Shown here: piece after piece, positions 10,488 through 23,100 of the stretch | Position numbering within the stretch: position 1 is the first letter of the stretch | How the letters are laid out: each line of letters begins with the position of its first letter | Assembly (NCBI RefSeq): GCF_031755915.1 | Contig: NC_083390.1 | Coordinates: forward strand, 15,407,001-15,471,000 | Direction: 5' to 3' | DNA from: Ziziphus jujuba | Lineage: Eukaryota; Streptophyta; Magnoliopsida; Rosales; Rhamnaceae | Length of the DNA stretch: 64,000 nt | Notes under the pieces: model-generated | What the model was told of the DNA's origin: nothing | What the model saw: the letters and a program-made list of their open reading frames with translations, nothing else | The model's database searches: none | Position numbers and translations under genes: made by a program

Positions 10488-12137
10488 AAATAATCGTTCG
10501 AATCCTATTTTCCTTAGACAATGCAGTTGGAATTTGCTGTAAAGAATCTAAATGAAAATTAAATGATGCATGGTGAGTATTTTTGTCAAAGTTACTTTTC
10601 TTATTTGACTCCCAAAGAACATATTCTATTCCTCCTACTTGTGTTGCAAGATCATGCATGAGATCATGCATTTTACATTTTGTACCCCAAATATCTTCTT
10701 GCATTTCTTGAAAGAATGATCTTGAAAACAAATCCATAAAATAATCATGACCAACATCTACCAATGACGTAATTGAATGTGAGGATTTAACAAATCCTAG
10801 TGCCATCTAAAAATTTATTAACTTTTTTACATTGATTTCATGACGTTTAGGAAATAATTTACAGATGGCAAAATAAGGCTTCAAATGTGGTGGGAGGTTA
10901 GAATAACTAAGTTTTAATGTTGGTAGAATATCATTTTCTTTTTGAGGGAGTTCTGAAAATTTGGATATTAGGAAAGAGGACAATTCTGTTTCGGGATCCA
11001 TGAAACACACCATCCCACCTATTGTCTTTATGGCAAGAGGATTGCCTCCACACTTTTCAACAATCTTCTTTCCAGTTCCAACAACTGTAGGATCTTTTGG
11101 CTCCTCTCCATACTTAAAAGCCACCTTTTTAAATATAGACCAAGAATCATCCTTATCCAATCTTCCCAAGATGTATGGCTTCATTGTACTTGTAATTTTT
11201 CCAACAGCTTCGCTACAAGTAGTTATAATTATTCTACTTCCCTTTTGATAATTTGACAATAAAATTTTCAATTTTTGCCATAGTTGAAAGTCTTCATTCC
11301 ACACATCATCCAATACAAGAAGATATTTTTTTCCACTGATTTCTTTTTAGAGCTCCTTCTGCAATTGGTCCATTTCCAAATTTTCTAGGCCTTTATTAGT
11401 TGCATATTTAATTATTTTCTCAACCACCAGTCTCACAATGAAATCGTTAGAGACATACACCCACATCCTTAAATTGAAATGCTTTTCCACATTCTCATCA
11501 TTAAACACCAATTGAGCAAGTGTGGTTTTTCCTAATCCTCCACTACCAACTATGGAAATCATTGATAATTCTCATCATCATTAATATTAGCATTCAATAG
11601 AATTTCCATTATTGCGATTCTATCTTTATCCCTCCAAAAAACTTCATTTTCAGGTACATATGAGTGAGTAGGCTCTCTCCCTCTAGTGACAATTTTTGTC
11701 TCCTCTTGTCTCTCTTCCAAATGAAAGTGTTTATCATCTCTAATGGCAACTAGTCTATCTTTAATAGCTTTTATTTTGTGGCCTAGCTTGTGCCTATAAA
11801 CAACTTGTTTTGAGGCTAAGAAGATAATATATGCCTTCTTCATCACCTTATTATCATCCATTGCTTGTTGCCAATGAGCCTCATGTGAGATCTCATCCTT
11901 CAAGTCATCAGCATCAGAAATGACATTTTCAAGCCTCTTAAGCCAAGTTCTAACTTGATGGTTATGGACTTGCTTTTCCTTGGCATAAAGAAGTATTGCT
12001 TTGATTGTTATAATGGTTTCTTCTAGTCCCGCAAGCTCATTGTTTACGCCCCAAAGCAATCCTACTTCTTTCATAGCTTCAGAACTCAACCACTCGATGA
12101 TTCCCTCGGCGATGGTAGAGAGGATTGGTTCTGCCAT
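10488..12137 (-). pseudogene. CC-NB-LRR disease-resistance gene relic, CC and NB-ARC part
   Basis: Starts at the ATG at 12137, MAEPILSTIAEGIIEWL, an Rx-type coiled-coil domain with DADDLKDEIS in the EDVID position. A one-base frameshift near 11560 leads into the P-loop ISIVGSGGLGKTTLAQLVF. A stop (TAA) near 11345 precedes kinase 2, YLLVLDDVWNEDF. Then come kinase 3 GSRIIITT, GGNPLAIKTIGG (GLPLA position), LKLSYSNLPPHLKPYFAIC and a stop in place of tryptophan at about 10807. After that comes CKMHDLMHDLATQVGG (MHD motif). The frame reaches the start of the LRRs at 10488, where the copia element is inserted; LRRs resume at 2598. Such proteins are intracellular immune receptors. This copy cannot make one. 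Confidence 0.92.
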
Positions 12138-14209
12138 TGTGTTTTGTTCTAAAAAGTTGAAATGAAAGCTGAAATAATTGTTCAAAGTTTAGAAATAGAC
12201 AATTTGTGTAATGGTGAAAATGGAAGTTCTTCGATCGCTTTGCCAAATATATACATGAAACTTTGCTTCCTAACTATGACAATGTAAAATGGAGAAACGA
12301 ATTACTTACGACAAAAGTAATGTATTTATTCTTTACATTCATGCATTTAGGTCAGATTTAAGTAATCTTGCTTTTTAAAATGTTAAGAAACGAATATTAG
12401 TAACATTTTCTACAATCCATATGTCTAGTTTTTTTTAATCATTTCCTCATTAGTGCATGTAACTTATTTATTTATTTTTTACGAAAATTACAAATAGTTA
12501 AAAAGGATCAAAGAACTGAAAACTTGGTAAATAAACATTCATTAAAATACACAGGAATATTTATATATGTATATATATTGGAGGCGAGGGAATATTTAAG
12601 GCCTTAGAAATAATTTACAAGTATATCTAAGCGTGTAAAATGAATGACACTCATAAATAAATAAGGTCAATATGACATACACTATTTCATAACAAAGCAA
12701 GTAGAACTAGGAGGTGAGAGAGTAGAAAGGTAAACATTAAGTTTTCAGATTTGTTTGGACTTATTCCAATTATATATATATATATATATATATAGCTAGC
12801 CTTTCTAAGATCTTGATGGAATCTCACAGCATTCTAAAGTTGAGTTGTTGCAGTAATGTTGCCAAAAGTCCTTTGTTTAGCAACAGAGAAACGAACTAGT
12901 GACTTACAACTTTGTTGACATTATACTTTAACTTAAACCTTATTAATAACGATAAATGATTATATAAGGATCATTGTTTTTCTACTTTCTTACACATAAT
13001 TTGTTATGCCAAAATCACAGGCAAATTCAATATGGTCATACGTAATACCGGAGCGGATGAGAAAATTAATGAACGTCATCATGCACAAGTATGGAAACCA
13101 TCCAGTCATTATCACAGAGAAAGTAATCTTTTGAAAGCCTAAAAGTAAAAAAGAATATTAAAAGCCAAAAAAATCTTAGCCCATTTGATTTATCATTTCT
13201 TTTTTATTTATTTTGTTATCAAAAAATACTTTTTAGAAAGCACATCAATTCCATTGTTACCTTTGTCTCTAAAGGGAAATAGTGAACTACTGTAATCCTA
13301 GGGGGATGGATGATCCATATGATAGACTGATTCACATTAAGGATGCTCTTAAGGATGAGAAAATGATAAAATACAACAATGACTATCTAACAAACTTCCT
13401 AGCTTCTGTCGAGTATATTAATATCTTCTATCTGCACGTTCCATTAAGTGAAGCTGTTTAGCTTTCTATATATTTTAAGAGCAAAGCTTGAGGTCTAAAA
13501 GCCAATATGGTTCTGTTTTGGTAAACAGGAGAGAAGATGGATTCAATGTAAAAGGAGATTTTGCCTGGTCTCTACTGGATGATTGAGAGTGGCTTGCAAG
13601 ATATAATTCAAGGTTTGGTCTTTATTTTGTTGATTATGATGACAAGGTCGACAGATATGCAAAGGACTCTGGTCAATGATTCGAGAAGTTCTTGATTTCT
13701 GCCTAAAAAAGTGATGATACTGCAATTTTATTCTTCACACATACACATTTTCAAATTCACAAGGTTGTCTCAACACATGCTCTTAAAACAAAGGAAAAAA
13801 AAAATGAAAGAAATTGTAGAAACTTGTTGTGAATGAACTGTATTTTTTAACATATACGATTGTAGTTTTCTGTATCGAATAGCTTGCAGAAGTATATAAC
13901 ATGTAAAAAATGAAAATGAAATGTAAGTTGCAATAGCATTCATATTGCCAAAACCACAAGGAATATAATTTGAATGGTTGAAAATTTGGCATGCATCTAA
14001 ATTCAGAACGATTATTGTTGGTGTTTGACAATTTGATTATTTGTTTTAGAAAACACCCTTTGAAACCATTTTGTCTTTTATGAAAGAAAAAAAAAAAAAA
14101 ACACATCTTTCTTTTGTTAAGATGGTTTTATAAGTACATAAAGGCTTCAAAGTTAAAGCCTAAAGCCCATTTAGAGTTATTATAGACAGTAGCATGCATA
14201 ATTAGAGCT
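12138..14209. other. Intergenic, no supported gene
   Basis: AT-rich DNA upstream of the resistance pseudogene and downstream of the expansin. It contains short TA microsatellites, for example around 12773-12794. Short open frames at 13543-13725 and 13783-14106 have no recognisable content. The promoter of the former resistance gene should lie just right of 12137, but no motif stands out. Confidence 0.6.
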
Positions 14210-15700
14210 TTAGGTTTCCTCTGTTTGAAATTGTTCACCTTCATAAGTCTCTCCAAATTGCCAATTTGCTGGGGCAACATTATCAGACTCTACCATTTTA
14301 CCATCACTAGTAGTCACTTGGAATGACAAGCTTTGCCCCATCAAGTTGCTTGTTGTCTGCCAGTTTTGGCCCCAGTTTCTGGACATTTGTATCCAATCAG
14401 TGTTTGAACCTTTAATCTTCACATCTACAACATCACCAGCTCCTCCCACATTATACACCAAGACAAGTATCCAATTTTGATTTCCCTTAAAATCAAACTT
14501 AATGCCTCCAGTTTTAATGCAAGCTACCCGTCGATATATGACGTGTACAACGCCTGCCTGGTAAAGGGCAATCTTTCTGAACATGGGCTGTGACAGATCA
14601 AAGTGTTTCCTTGGTGGATTACACCAGATGTCAGTGCTTTTGGTGTAATTGGGAGGACAAAAGTTTGTAGCAGTTACATGGATGCTATTGTTTAGGCACC
14701 ATTGTGTAGAGTTATGACACATGATTTTGAAGCAGGCTCCACAGGTTTTGCCATCTTGGAAAAGAACTGTGCTCAAGGCTGTGGTTTCAAGTCCATATCC
14801 TTGTTTAAATAGATCTCCATAGCCACAAGCTCCCTCTGCATTACATATACTGATTTTGAGTTTAGAGTTTTATTAGATGAAGTGTGTATATATATATATA
14901 TATATATAGAAATACTATGGCAAGGGAAGGCACCTTCCCCCTGTCATAGACAAGCTGCATATATATATATATATATCGTTGAATCATTACTGAAAAAGAG
15001 ATTTAAGGACTTTTATATAATTTTTCTTTAAACTTTTTAACGGCAACTACTACCACATAAAACATCTAAATAATTGGTACTTTGTTCCATGAAATAAGAA
15101 ATTTGTAGAAAAGACCAATTTAATTATCATGGGACAACTTAGCGGTAAAGCTATTATTTCCTCAAGTAATGAGTTTGAATTTGATTTCCTACACTTTAAT
15201 GGTATAAAAATGAAAAAGAAAAAAAAAGAAAAAGAAAAAGTTTTGGCCATGCACATTGCAAGTTGATGAACCATGGTGAAAAACTAGGCCTTAAACCCAA
15301 CTAGACTAGCCTTCTATCTGCTTCATCATCAAAAGTTCAAATTCTTTTGGCTATGAAAGTAGATTTTGCAAATAAAAATGTTTTTCAGCACAGCTTCTGA
15401 TATCTCAACCAACAAGAGCAGTCCATTTAGACTGTGATGCAGAAAAGCTGTGCTAGATTATAGATTTCTTTTACTAAAAAACGTCAGCGTAAAGTCAAAA
15501 CCAAGTTTTTAAAAAATAACAACAATAAAGAAAAACAAAAGGAAAAAAGATTGAATTTTCTCACTCATGGTTTGAGCGCCACTCATATCACCGTAGAACG
15601 TGGCATTAGCATAATCCCAAGCTGGTTCAACCTGAGCTGTAGTTATTATGAGCAAAGCCATAACCATAACCAAAATTGCAGCAGACCTTTCACCACCCAT
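14210..15700 (-). CDS. Alpha-expansin (EXPA-type), two exons
   Basis: Exon 1 is 15700-15565, exon 2 is 14835-14210; intron 1 (729 bp) has a GTGAGA donor and a TGCAG acceptor. The joined frame gives 253 residues. Order: signal peptide with hydrophobic core [15 protein letters not shown], then the GH45-like domain with [22 protein letters not shown], the cysteine series, [10 protein letters not shown] and HFDLSQPMF (the HFD motif). The C-terminal beta-sandwich domain has [37 protein letters not shown] and [10 protein letters not shown]. Expansins are secreted and loosen plant cell walls without hydrolysis. The start at 15700 sits directly before the signal peptide. Divergent points: [14 protein letters not shown] where most EXPAs have a proline and basic residues, and a few extra residues after EGEQF. 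No second intron. Looks intact and is the only gene in this part free of insertions. Confidence 0.93.
14888..14980. repeat. Small hairpin flanked by TA repeats in the expansin intron
   Basis: Within intron 1, ctatggcaagggaaggc is followed by a near-complementary caccttccccctgtcatag, making a hairpin of about 35 bp between two TA microsatellites. It could be a tiny MITE remnant; no function is supported. Confidence 0.5.
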
Positions 15701-16880
15701 ATTACTCCTTTCAAGCTTGTTCTGACCAATCAACCCTCCTGTGTTTAGGTACATACATAGGATTTTATTCTAGTAGCGAACACACACATGCCAGCAACTA
15801 TGATGGGATGTGTAATTTTTTTTTTTTTTTTTTTTTTACATCCCACCAATTGAATGCGTGTCACCCAGATAGGGCATTAAAAGGTGCTTTATTGCTGGTA
15901 AAATAATGAAATGGTCCAAAATTTATAAATAAGAGAACCGTTGTATATAATGTATACATGCACAAGATGACCGAGAGTAGAAAAGGGGACCTAAGTAAAA
16001 TTTATTGTCATTTGTATAATAAATGAAGTGAGCTTAAGTGTAAGCCATGCAGTTAGTGTAAATTAAATAATAATAAAAAACTCTCACATTATAAAGGTTC
16101 GAATTTCATTTTCCTTCTTAAATGAAATGCAGAGAATCTCAACTGATTTTGGACCTTTTTAAATCACTTTTGTTGACAGATTTAATGAAAAATGAAAACA
16201 AATGTGTAGCAATTAAATACATATTTTGGATGTGCTTTTATCTCAACCTAAGCCTAAATCGCTTTGCTTATTCAGCAAAAGAAAACCCCTTTGGTTAAAA
16301 GAAATATATTAAGTTTTAATTTAGTTGGCTAATTAGTTCATTTTATGATATATATGATATATGATATTAATGTGGCGCAAATATTAAATGGGATAAAAAA
16401 AAAACAAATATTTTTTTAATTTTTATAAAATCTAGTTTTATTTATATATCATATGACAATTTGATAAATTTGTATTATAGATTCATTTTTAAAATATAAA
16501 AATAAAAATAAAAGTTTTATTAATATTGTCATATATTATTTATTCATTTTATCCTTAGATTGTCACCAATAAAGTAACCTAGATAGTCCACTATATATAT
16601 ATATATATATATTATATTATATTTTTGATTATATATGTAATTGAAAATGCATGTCTAGTTACAATCAATTACTTCAATTAATCCAAGCATATGTACATCT
16701 ATATCCATATACATATATACATATATACATATATTAATTTTGCTATTTGAAGCATTTTCCCCCTTCATAGATCAGCGTATTCCATCAGACAATTAAAAAG
16801 CGGGATGAAATTTTGCTTGATTGGAGGCACAAAGGAATAGACACCCACTATAATATATATATATATATAATTTCTATAAT

Positions 16881-17065
16881 GCAGATGTCTATATTTTTAT
16901 CGTATGGACGTTCAGAAAAACGACAAAGAAGATGATGATTTTTAAAAACTATCATTTTTATGTATAGTATTGATAATAATTTTTTAAAAACCATTGTATA
17001 TTATTAATGATGATTTCTTCAAAAACCGTTGTTTTTGTGGACGTCCGCATAATAAACAGATGCTG
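16881..17065. mobile_element. MITE-like inverted-repeat element
   Basis: The left arm gcagatgtctat...tatggacgt is matched in inverted orientation by acgtccgcataa...cagatgctg on the right, over about 30 bases with mismatches. The interior has repeated gatgatttttaaaaac-type words. A short non-autonomous DNA transposon is the likeliest reading. Exact ends and target duplication are unclear next to the TA repeat. Confidence 0.5.
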
Positions 17066-17294
17066 TGTATATATAGATAGTGCTATAGATACCTGATATT
17101 TACTAAATGTATTTATCAAATAACATATGTTAAAATATTATTGGCTAATATATTCATATAACTTAAATATGAAAAAATGAATTCTTAAATAAATAAATAA
17201 ATTAAAAAATAAACCTATTAAATATTACCGTATAATTTGATAAATAAATTTGATTTATATTTCGGTAAATATAATATTATTGTGTATATATATA

Positions 17295-17298
<4 letters not shown>

Positions 17299-17365
<67 letters not shown>
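17299..17365. repeat. GA microsatellite, about 33 units
   Basis: A perfect (GA)n run of 67 bases directly after a TA-rich stretch. Its antisense reading gives a meaningless Leu-Ser repeat. Confidence 0.97.
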
Positions 17366-17367
<2 letters not shown>

Positions 17368-18221
17368 ATGATACAAGTTGTAATCTTTAATTGTTAGCAA
17401 TACAAGCTCTTGATTGATTCTTCCAAAGCTTGCTTAATTTAATTAATTGCTTTTAAATACTAACATCAGTGTCTAAATTTAGGCAACTATTTTTATATTT
17501 GGTGATTAAATAATTGTTTTGGCATTTATAAATATGAAAATTATCTAAGCTTAGAAGTTATAAATCAATTATAACCCATAATAAATTGACCATGAATTTT
17601 GGTGTACTAAAAAATTGACCATGGATTTTAATATTTATCTGCATGCTTGAATAAAACATTATTTATATATGGGTTCATTTCATACACCTTTTTTAAAGTT
17701 TAACTTAAATACAGTCCTTTTCATTCTAAAAATATCATCAACTTTCCTTAGCATCCAAAATGTTATCATTTTCTCCTCAATTGTTTTATTCACACCACTT
17801 GAAATAATGTTATCTACACTACTTTAAGAATACTAGTTGTACATTTTAAAAATTTAAAAATTAAATTGTATTTAATTCAAATTTCAAGAATCCAAATGTA
17901 GTATTCCTTTTATATATACATATATGAAACTTTTTTCTCTTGGGCTCCATCAAGCAATGCTATAGTGGGCTTCAACAATAACATTATGCCAAACTAGTAA
18001 ATTAGCAACATTAATTATGCGACACTACCAAAAGAAAAAAAAAAAAAAAATCCTCAAAAAGAACAAAACGTGAAAATTCTAAAAGGGGGTTTATAGCAAA
18101 AACCCATTCACAAGATGAAACAATCTTTTCGAGTTTCCTTGGACATACAGTGCCTTGAAAATTTTTAAGAAACTAGATCACAATGCCAGTCAGCCAATAA
18201 AGTCCAAAGCATATTCTTTTA

Positions 18222-18500
18222 ATGCTACTGACTTTAGGAGGGAAAAAAAAAAAAAAATACAACTTATGTTTCAAATGTGAACAACATTGTCATGTGACAT
18301 ATAATTGTCCCAAAAAGAATTTACATATTAGGATGACACATGAAGAAGAACCAACAAATAAAAGGAAGAATGATGGCAATTTCAATTATGGAATCTATGA
18401 CCTTGATAATTTGGGTAAAGCAGACTTTTCACTTAATGCAGTTATTAAGTGTATCCTTTCAATTCTGAAAGATCAAAAAAAATATTGGAGGCACATATAA
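18222..18500 (+). pseudogene. Retrotransposon gag zinc-knuckle fragment
   Basis: A 92-residue frame with CFKCEQHCHVTYNCPKK, a CX2CX4HX4C zinc knuckle, followed by an acidic and lysine-rich tail. This arrangement is typical of the C-terminal end of plant Ty3-gypsy gag. No protease or polymerase follows, so it is an isolated relic. Confidence 0.6.
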
Positions 18501-18631
18501 ATTTTATAAATGCCAATACGTTATGGAAACCAAGCACAAAAGTTTATCATTAATGGAAAAAAAACAACATGAATGTTGATTCAACATCTATGATAGGAAC
18601 CTCGACTAAAATGCCATAAGTAGTTTGGGAC

Positions 18632-19543
18632 CAGCGGCGGACCCAGGAAAATTTTCCAAGGGGGCACTATGATATATTACCATTTGACTATTTTTTAATT
18701 TATGGTGAGAAATATATACATATAAAAAAAAAAAAAAGATGTAACATTTGTTTCACCATACTGCAGCCTAACAAATTAGAGTATTTACTAAACCGCAAGT
18801 ATTAAATTTTTTTTTTCCAATTCCTTTTCAAGAAAAATATGATTTTAACACTTTTACATAATTTATATATATAAACTCCTTGATGCAAAATAAAAGAAAA
18901 AAAGATGTTGGATATTTTAGAATGTAAACAACTAAAAAACTCCTTGACGCAAAATTTTTTAAAAAATAAAAAAGTTGGTTATTTTAAAATTTAAACATCT
19001 TAAAATAAAAAAAAATTTAACAGCAAAAATGTGTAATTAAATAAAAAAAGTACAGATTAGTTCCTCCAAATTAATATGAAATTTAAATAAGAATAATATT
19101 ATAAATATTTTTTTATAAAATAAATATTCTTGTTATTAAACAATTACACTTTTAATATATTAAGAACATTGATTAAATAGCTATTATATTATCAAAATAT
19201 TATATAGATAAATACTAGAATTATATTAAATAGTCATCATAATAAAATAATTATGAATAAAAATAGGATAATATATATATATATATATGCATAAAACAAC
19301 ACATAAATATAAAAGAAAGTGAAAAATTCAGTACCCAAAAATAAATATGGCTTTGGGAGAGAAGGAAGTAGTAAATGGAAGAAAGGGTAAATGGGTATAA
19401 GGAGAGAAGGAAGGAGGAATAAGGCGTCAGACACACATGAATATAAGGTCAAAAGAGTAAATAGATAAATATATACAATAAGAATTAAAAAGTCAAAAAT
19501 TTGAGAGGCACAAGCCCTTTGGGCCAACGTGGGTCCACCCATG
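18632..19543. mobile_element. hAT-like non-autonomous DNA transposon
   Basis: The left end cagcggcggacccagg and the right end cgtgggtccacccatg form imperfect inverted termini of about 16 bases, matching the CAGGGGCGGA-type ends common among plant hAT elements. Flanks are tttgggac (18624-18631) and cttgagac (19544-19551), a possible 8-bp target duplication with two differences, the size hAT elements make. The 912-bp interior is very AT-rich and encodes nothing recognisable. The right end was later triplicated. Confidence 0.6.
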
Positions 19544-19979
19544 CTTGAGACTATCTTTTACATAAGAGTATTTTTGAAAACTAGACATCGTACAACTTAA
19601 ATCATGAAAAATAGCAAAGTTTTTTTTTTTTAAATAGATAAATATATACAATAAGAATTAAAAAGTCAAAAATTTGAGAGGCACAAGCCCTTTGGGCCAA
19701 CGTGGGTCCACCCATGCTTGAGACTATCTTTTACATAAGAGTATTTTTGAAAACTAGACATCGTACAACTTAAATCATGAAAAATAGCAAAGTTTTTTTT
19801 TTTTTTAAATAGATAAATATATACAATAAGAATTAAAAAGTCAAAAATTTGAGAGGCACAAGCCCTTTGGGCCAACGTGGGTCCACCCATGCTTGAGACT
19901 ATCTTTTACATAAGAGTATTTTTGAAAACTAGACATCGTACAACTTAAATCATGAAAAATAGCAAAGTTTTTTTTTTTT
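19459..19979. repeat. Three near-identical tandem copies of a 173-bp unit
   Basis: Units start at 19459, 19632 and 19807, each with aaatagataaatatatacaa, then the hAT-like right end with gggccaacgtgggtccaccc, then flanking DNA ending in a poly-T run. The copies appear to differ essentially only in poly-T length, so the triplication is recent or kept uniform. Each unit spans the transposon end and about 75 bp of its flank. Confidence 0.93.
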
Positions 19980-20159
19980 AAAAAAAAAAACTAACCAATA
20001 TTTTACACATTTGGAATAAAATATTTTTATTTATATTTTTTATTTTTTTATTTTTTTTATTTTTTTCTCTGTCAAAATGCCATTTATCTTTTTTTTTTTG
20101 TTTTTTTTTTTTGTTTTTGGTTTTCATTTTCTCTACTTGCCCTTTTGAAAACATAGCTA

Positions 20160-23100
20160 GGGTTTTTTGAAAAAGACCATCCCAGTCACCATTTTCACCA
20201 AATCCTTCTCCCATTCACCGGCATTGTCCTCGTCCATTGTTGTCTCGGCAAGAGTAAATAGATTGGGAGCCACCCACAGAAAGAGAGAGAGAGAGAGAGA
20301 GAGACTGTGTTTCTGTCAAATGGTTTCCAAGTTGTTAACAGTGTGACCTCCAGGATTCAGGGAGAAAATTGTTGGGAAATGGTTTCACCAAAGTCTCTCT
20401 CTGACTTCTTAGCTTTTCACCGAAGTCTCTCTCTAACTTCCTAGCTTTTCCTCTTTTTCCAAGCTGTTTGGTATTTTTTTCTTGGCTTGGAGAACAATAA
20501 TAATAATAATAAAGATTGCAAGAAAGTATAAGAAACCGTTGGGAAATTTCAATAACCCACTTGTTTCGACGACTTGTTTTCTAGATCGAGCTTCTTTCAT
20601 TAGCTTAAGAGATTCAATGCTGCTTTTTGGGTATTTTTGGTCGTATTGTTAGCTATTGAAATGGTTCCAATGCTTCCAGAGACAGCAAATGGTACATGTT
20701 TTATTTTCCTTTTTTTATTTTTCATTCTGTTCTATATGCTTTTCCTACTTTTTAGTTCATATGAATCATTACTTTTCGTGTTTTTATTGTCTTTGATTGA
20801 AACATGAGTTTCCTCACAGCTCTGTATGAAGTTTGTATTCTTTAGAGTCAATATAGTAATTCTTTGATATATTTGTCTAAAATTTTGTTGGGATTGAATG
20901 GAAAAAACTTGATGTTTGCTATATAATTGTTGGAGAAGAAAACTATGTCTTCAGCTTAAACTCAACATGGTTTCTCATTTTGAAATTGCTGCAAGAAATG
21001 ATTTTTGGAATAAGGTTTTTATGTAGATTGATTTATGTTGGAATTGCTGGATTGTGGAATTTGAATCTTTCTTATATTGAACTTGGATAGAAAATTCAGA
21101 GAAAGAAATTTGAATTTCAATTAAGTTGTAAAAACTTTAGAGACTATGTCAGTGAAATTACAAAATAAGTTGGAGCTATTAATCTAAAGACTATGTTAGT
21201 GAAATTACAAAATTAGTTGGAGCTTAATAGTCTTTGAATTTAAAATTATCATGTTGGCATTAAAGCTTCTTTGTTTTTGCAATTCATGCTATTCTTCCCC
21301 TTACAAGACCAGACCTTCATGTTAATGACTAAAATTCAAATCTTTTTGCGCCAAGCCCTCATATCTAATGTCTTGAGGAAATGTAAAGTGCCAAATTTGA
21401 AGAATGAAGCATCATAAATGTTTCTGTTTTTCTAGAAGTTTCATGTATGAAAATCAAGTTCTCAAGCTTTCTTTTCTGTTGTTCTTGAAAGTAACGTTGC
21501 GGTGAAAATCCATATTTAAACAAAGATCACTTTACACATGTGAAATTCTTCAATATCTCATTTTATTACTACATTTATATGTAGGTAAAAATGGCTATGA
21601 TGTGTTCTTTTCCTTGAATTGTTCACTTATAGGTATTAGATAATACATAACCTTCTTCTCTTCATCCTCTTGCATTTATGTAGCCCTATTTCTAGACCTC
21701 ACTTTTATTTTTATTTTTTTGGCCAAATTCATTCTTAAATGTGATATAATTTTTATGAGGTGGCAACAATTGTAAAATAAAACTGCAGTTGTTGTTTCTA
21801 ATTCTTTTCATGCTGAAAATTATAATAGGTGGTGCATTATAGGTTCTTTGCAATATTACCAGGTTATAGAAGCTCACTTGACGTTTGACTTGAAAAGTGG
21901 TTTGTGATTATATGTGGCTCTTTTGGAGTGGTAATGAAAAATAAAAAAGTAGTTAATTGTAGTAAATGAGGTGTTGTTGTTGGTTCCCTAAAAAAATAAA
22001 CCAGTCACTGGAGCTGTGTTGACATTTGGCTATGATGATTTGTTATTGAGACATCTATATGAAAGGCATGGCCCACTACATGGCCAAGAATGAAGCCATT
22101 AGACATACACATGTTCCATTTGTTTCTGTTTGTTAGTGGCTTGTATGTAGTTGATCTTGTTGATTGTAACATAGACTTGCATATGGCATTAAACAATATG
22201 ATCAATATAGATGCATCTTTTTTCTTATATTAGCCTTTTAAATGTAAAGATAATGATGGCTTATGATGTTCATTTAACGAAGATAATGATATATTTTGCT
22301 GTAAGGATAACTAATTTACCTTATAGAAAATGTGCCATGTTTATTAGAAATACACAAACCTCTTACATTTAGCTCATTTGCAGCTTCTGTAAATTTTTCC
22401 GCTTGTTGAAAATTTTTCCTCCAAGTGGAAACATTTTCCTTCCTGTTGAAAACATTTTCCTTCCGTCAGAAATATTTTCCTCCTGTCAAAAACTAATTTC
22501 CTCCAGCTGGAAAATCATGTTCCAATAGATGAGTAAATTAATATTGTGGTGAAAAAAAAGGAGAGTGGAGACAAAATACGTCATGAACCTAATGAATGGA
22601 AGTCCAATGGGTTTATTATCTATAAAATCTTTTGGTGTCATACATTGGTACATGTATTATTGATATTTCTTTAGAATAGGGTATGACATAATATATATAT
22701 ATATATATATCTCTTATCGATAATTAATATAGAAGATGATGATGGATTTAACAAATAATGTATTGACTTTTAAAATCAATAACCACGTAAAAAAATTGTT
22801 AGTAATTAGTATCGGGAGCTTGTGGTAGATGAATGCCAATTGGAGGATGAGCAAACGAATGATGATTACTCCCACTATCCGAAGCAAATGCTGTTTCATG
22901 AACATTTCTAGATACATGTTCATCTTTCAAAATCACCTCAACATACAATGGAGGCTGCATCATTGTCATCTCTAACTCTGATTTTGTGCATCTTTTGCCA
23001 ATGGAAGCCATTATATTTTTACCATTTCGATACTCCCAATTACCACCATCATTTTGTACCAATGCTCCATTGTATAAAATCGTAATTACAATATTATCAT

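Larger units (their letters stand above)
15701..18221. other. Intergenic region upstream of the expansin
   Basis: Contains the expansin 5' leader and promoter side, a poly-T run near 15818-15837, TA microsatellites (about 16592-16611, 16854-16869), a MITE-like hairpin (16881-17065) and a GA microsatellite (17299-17365). No gene is supported. Confidence 0.6.

Noticed and set aside
17218..17400. A minus-strand frame with a long Leu-Ser repeat
   Set aside because: It is only the translation of the GA microsatellite.
19237..19890. Repeated minus-strand frames starting MGGPTLAQRACASQ
   Set aside because: The repetition comes from the tandem DNA units at the transposon end; the rest is low-complexity hydrophobic text.
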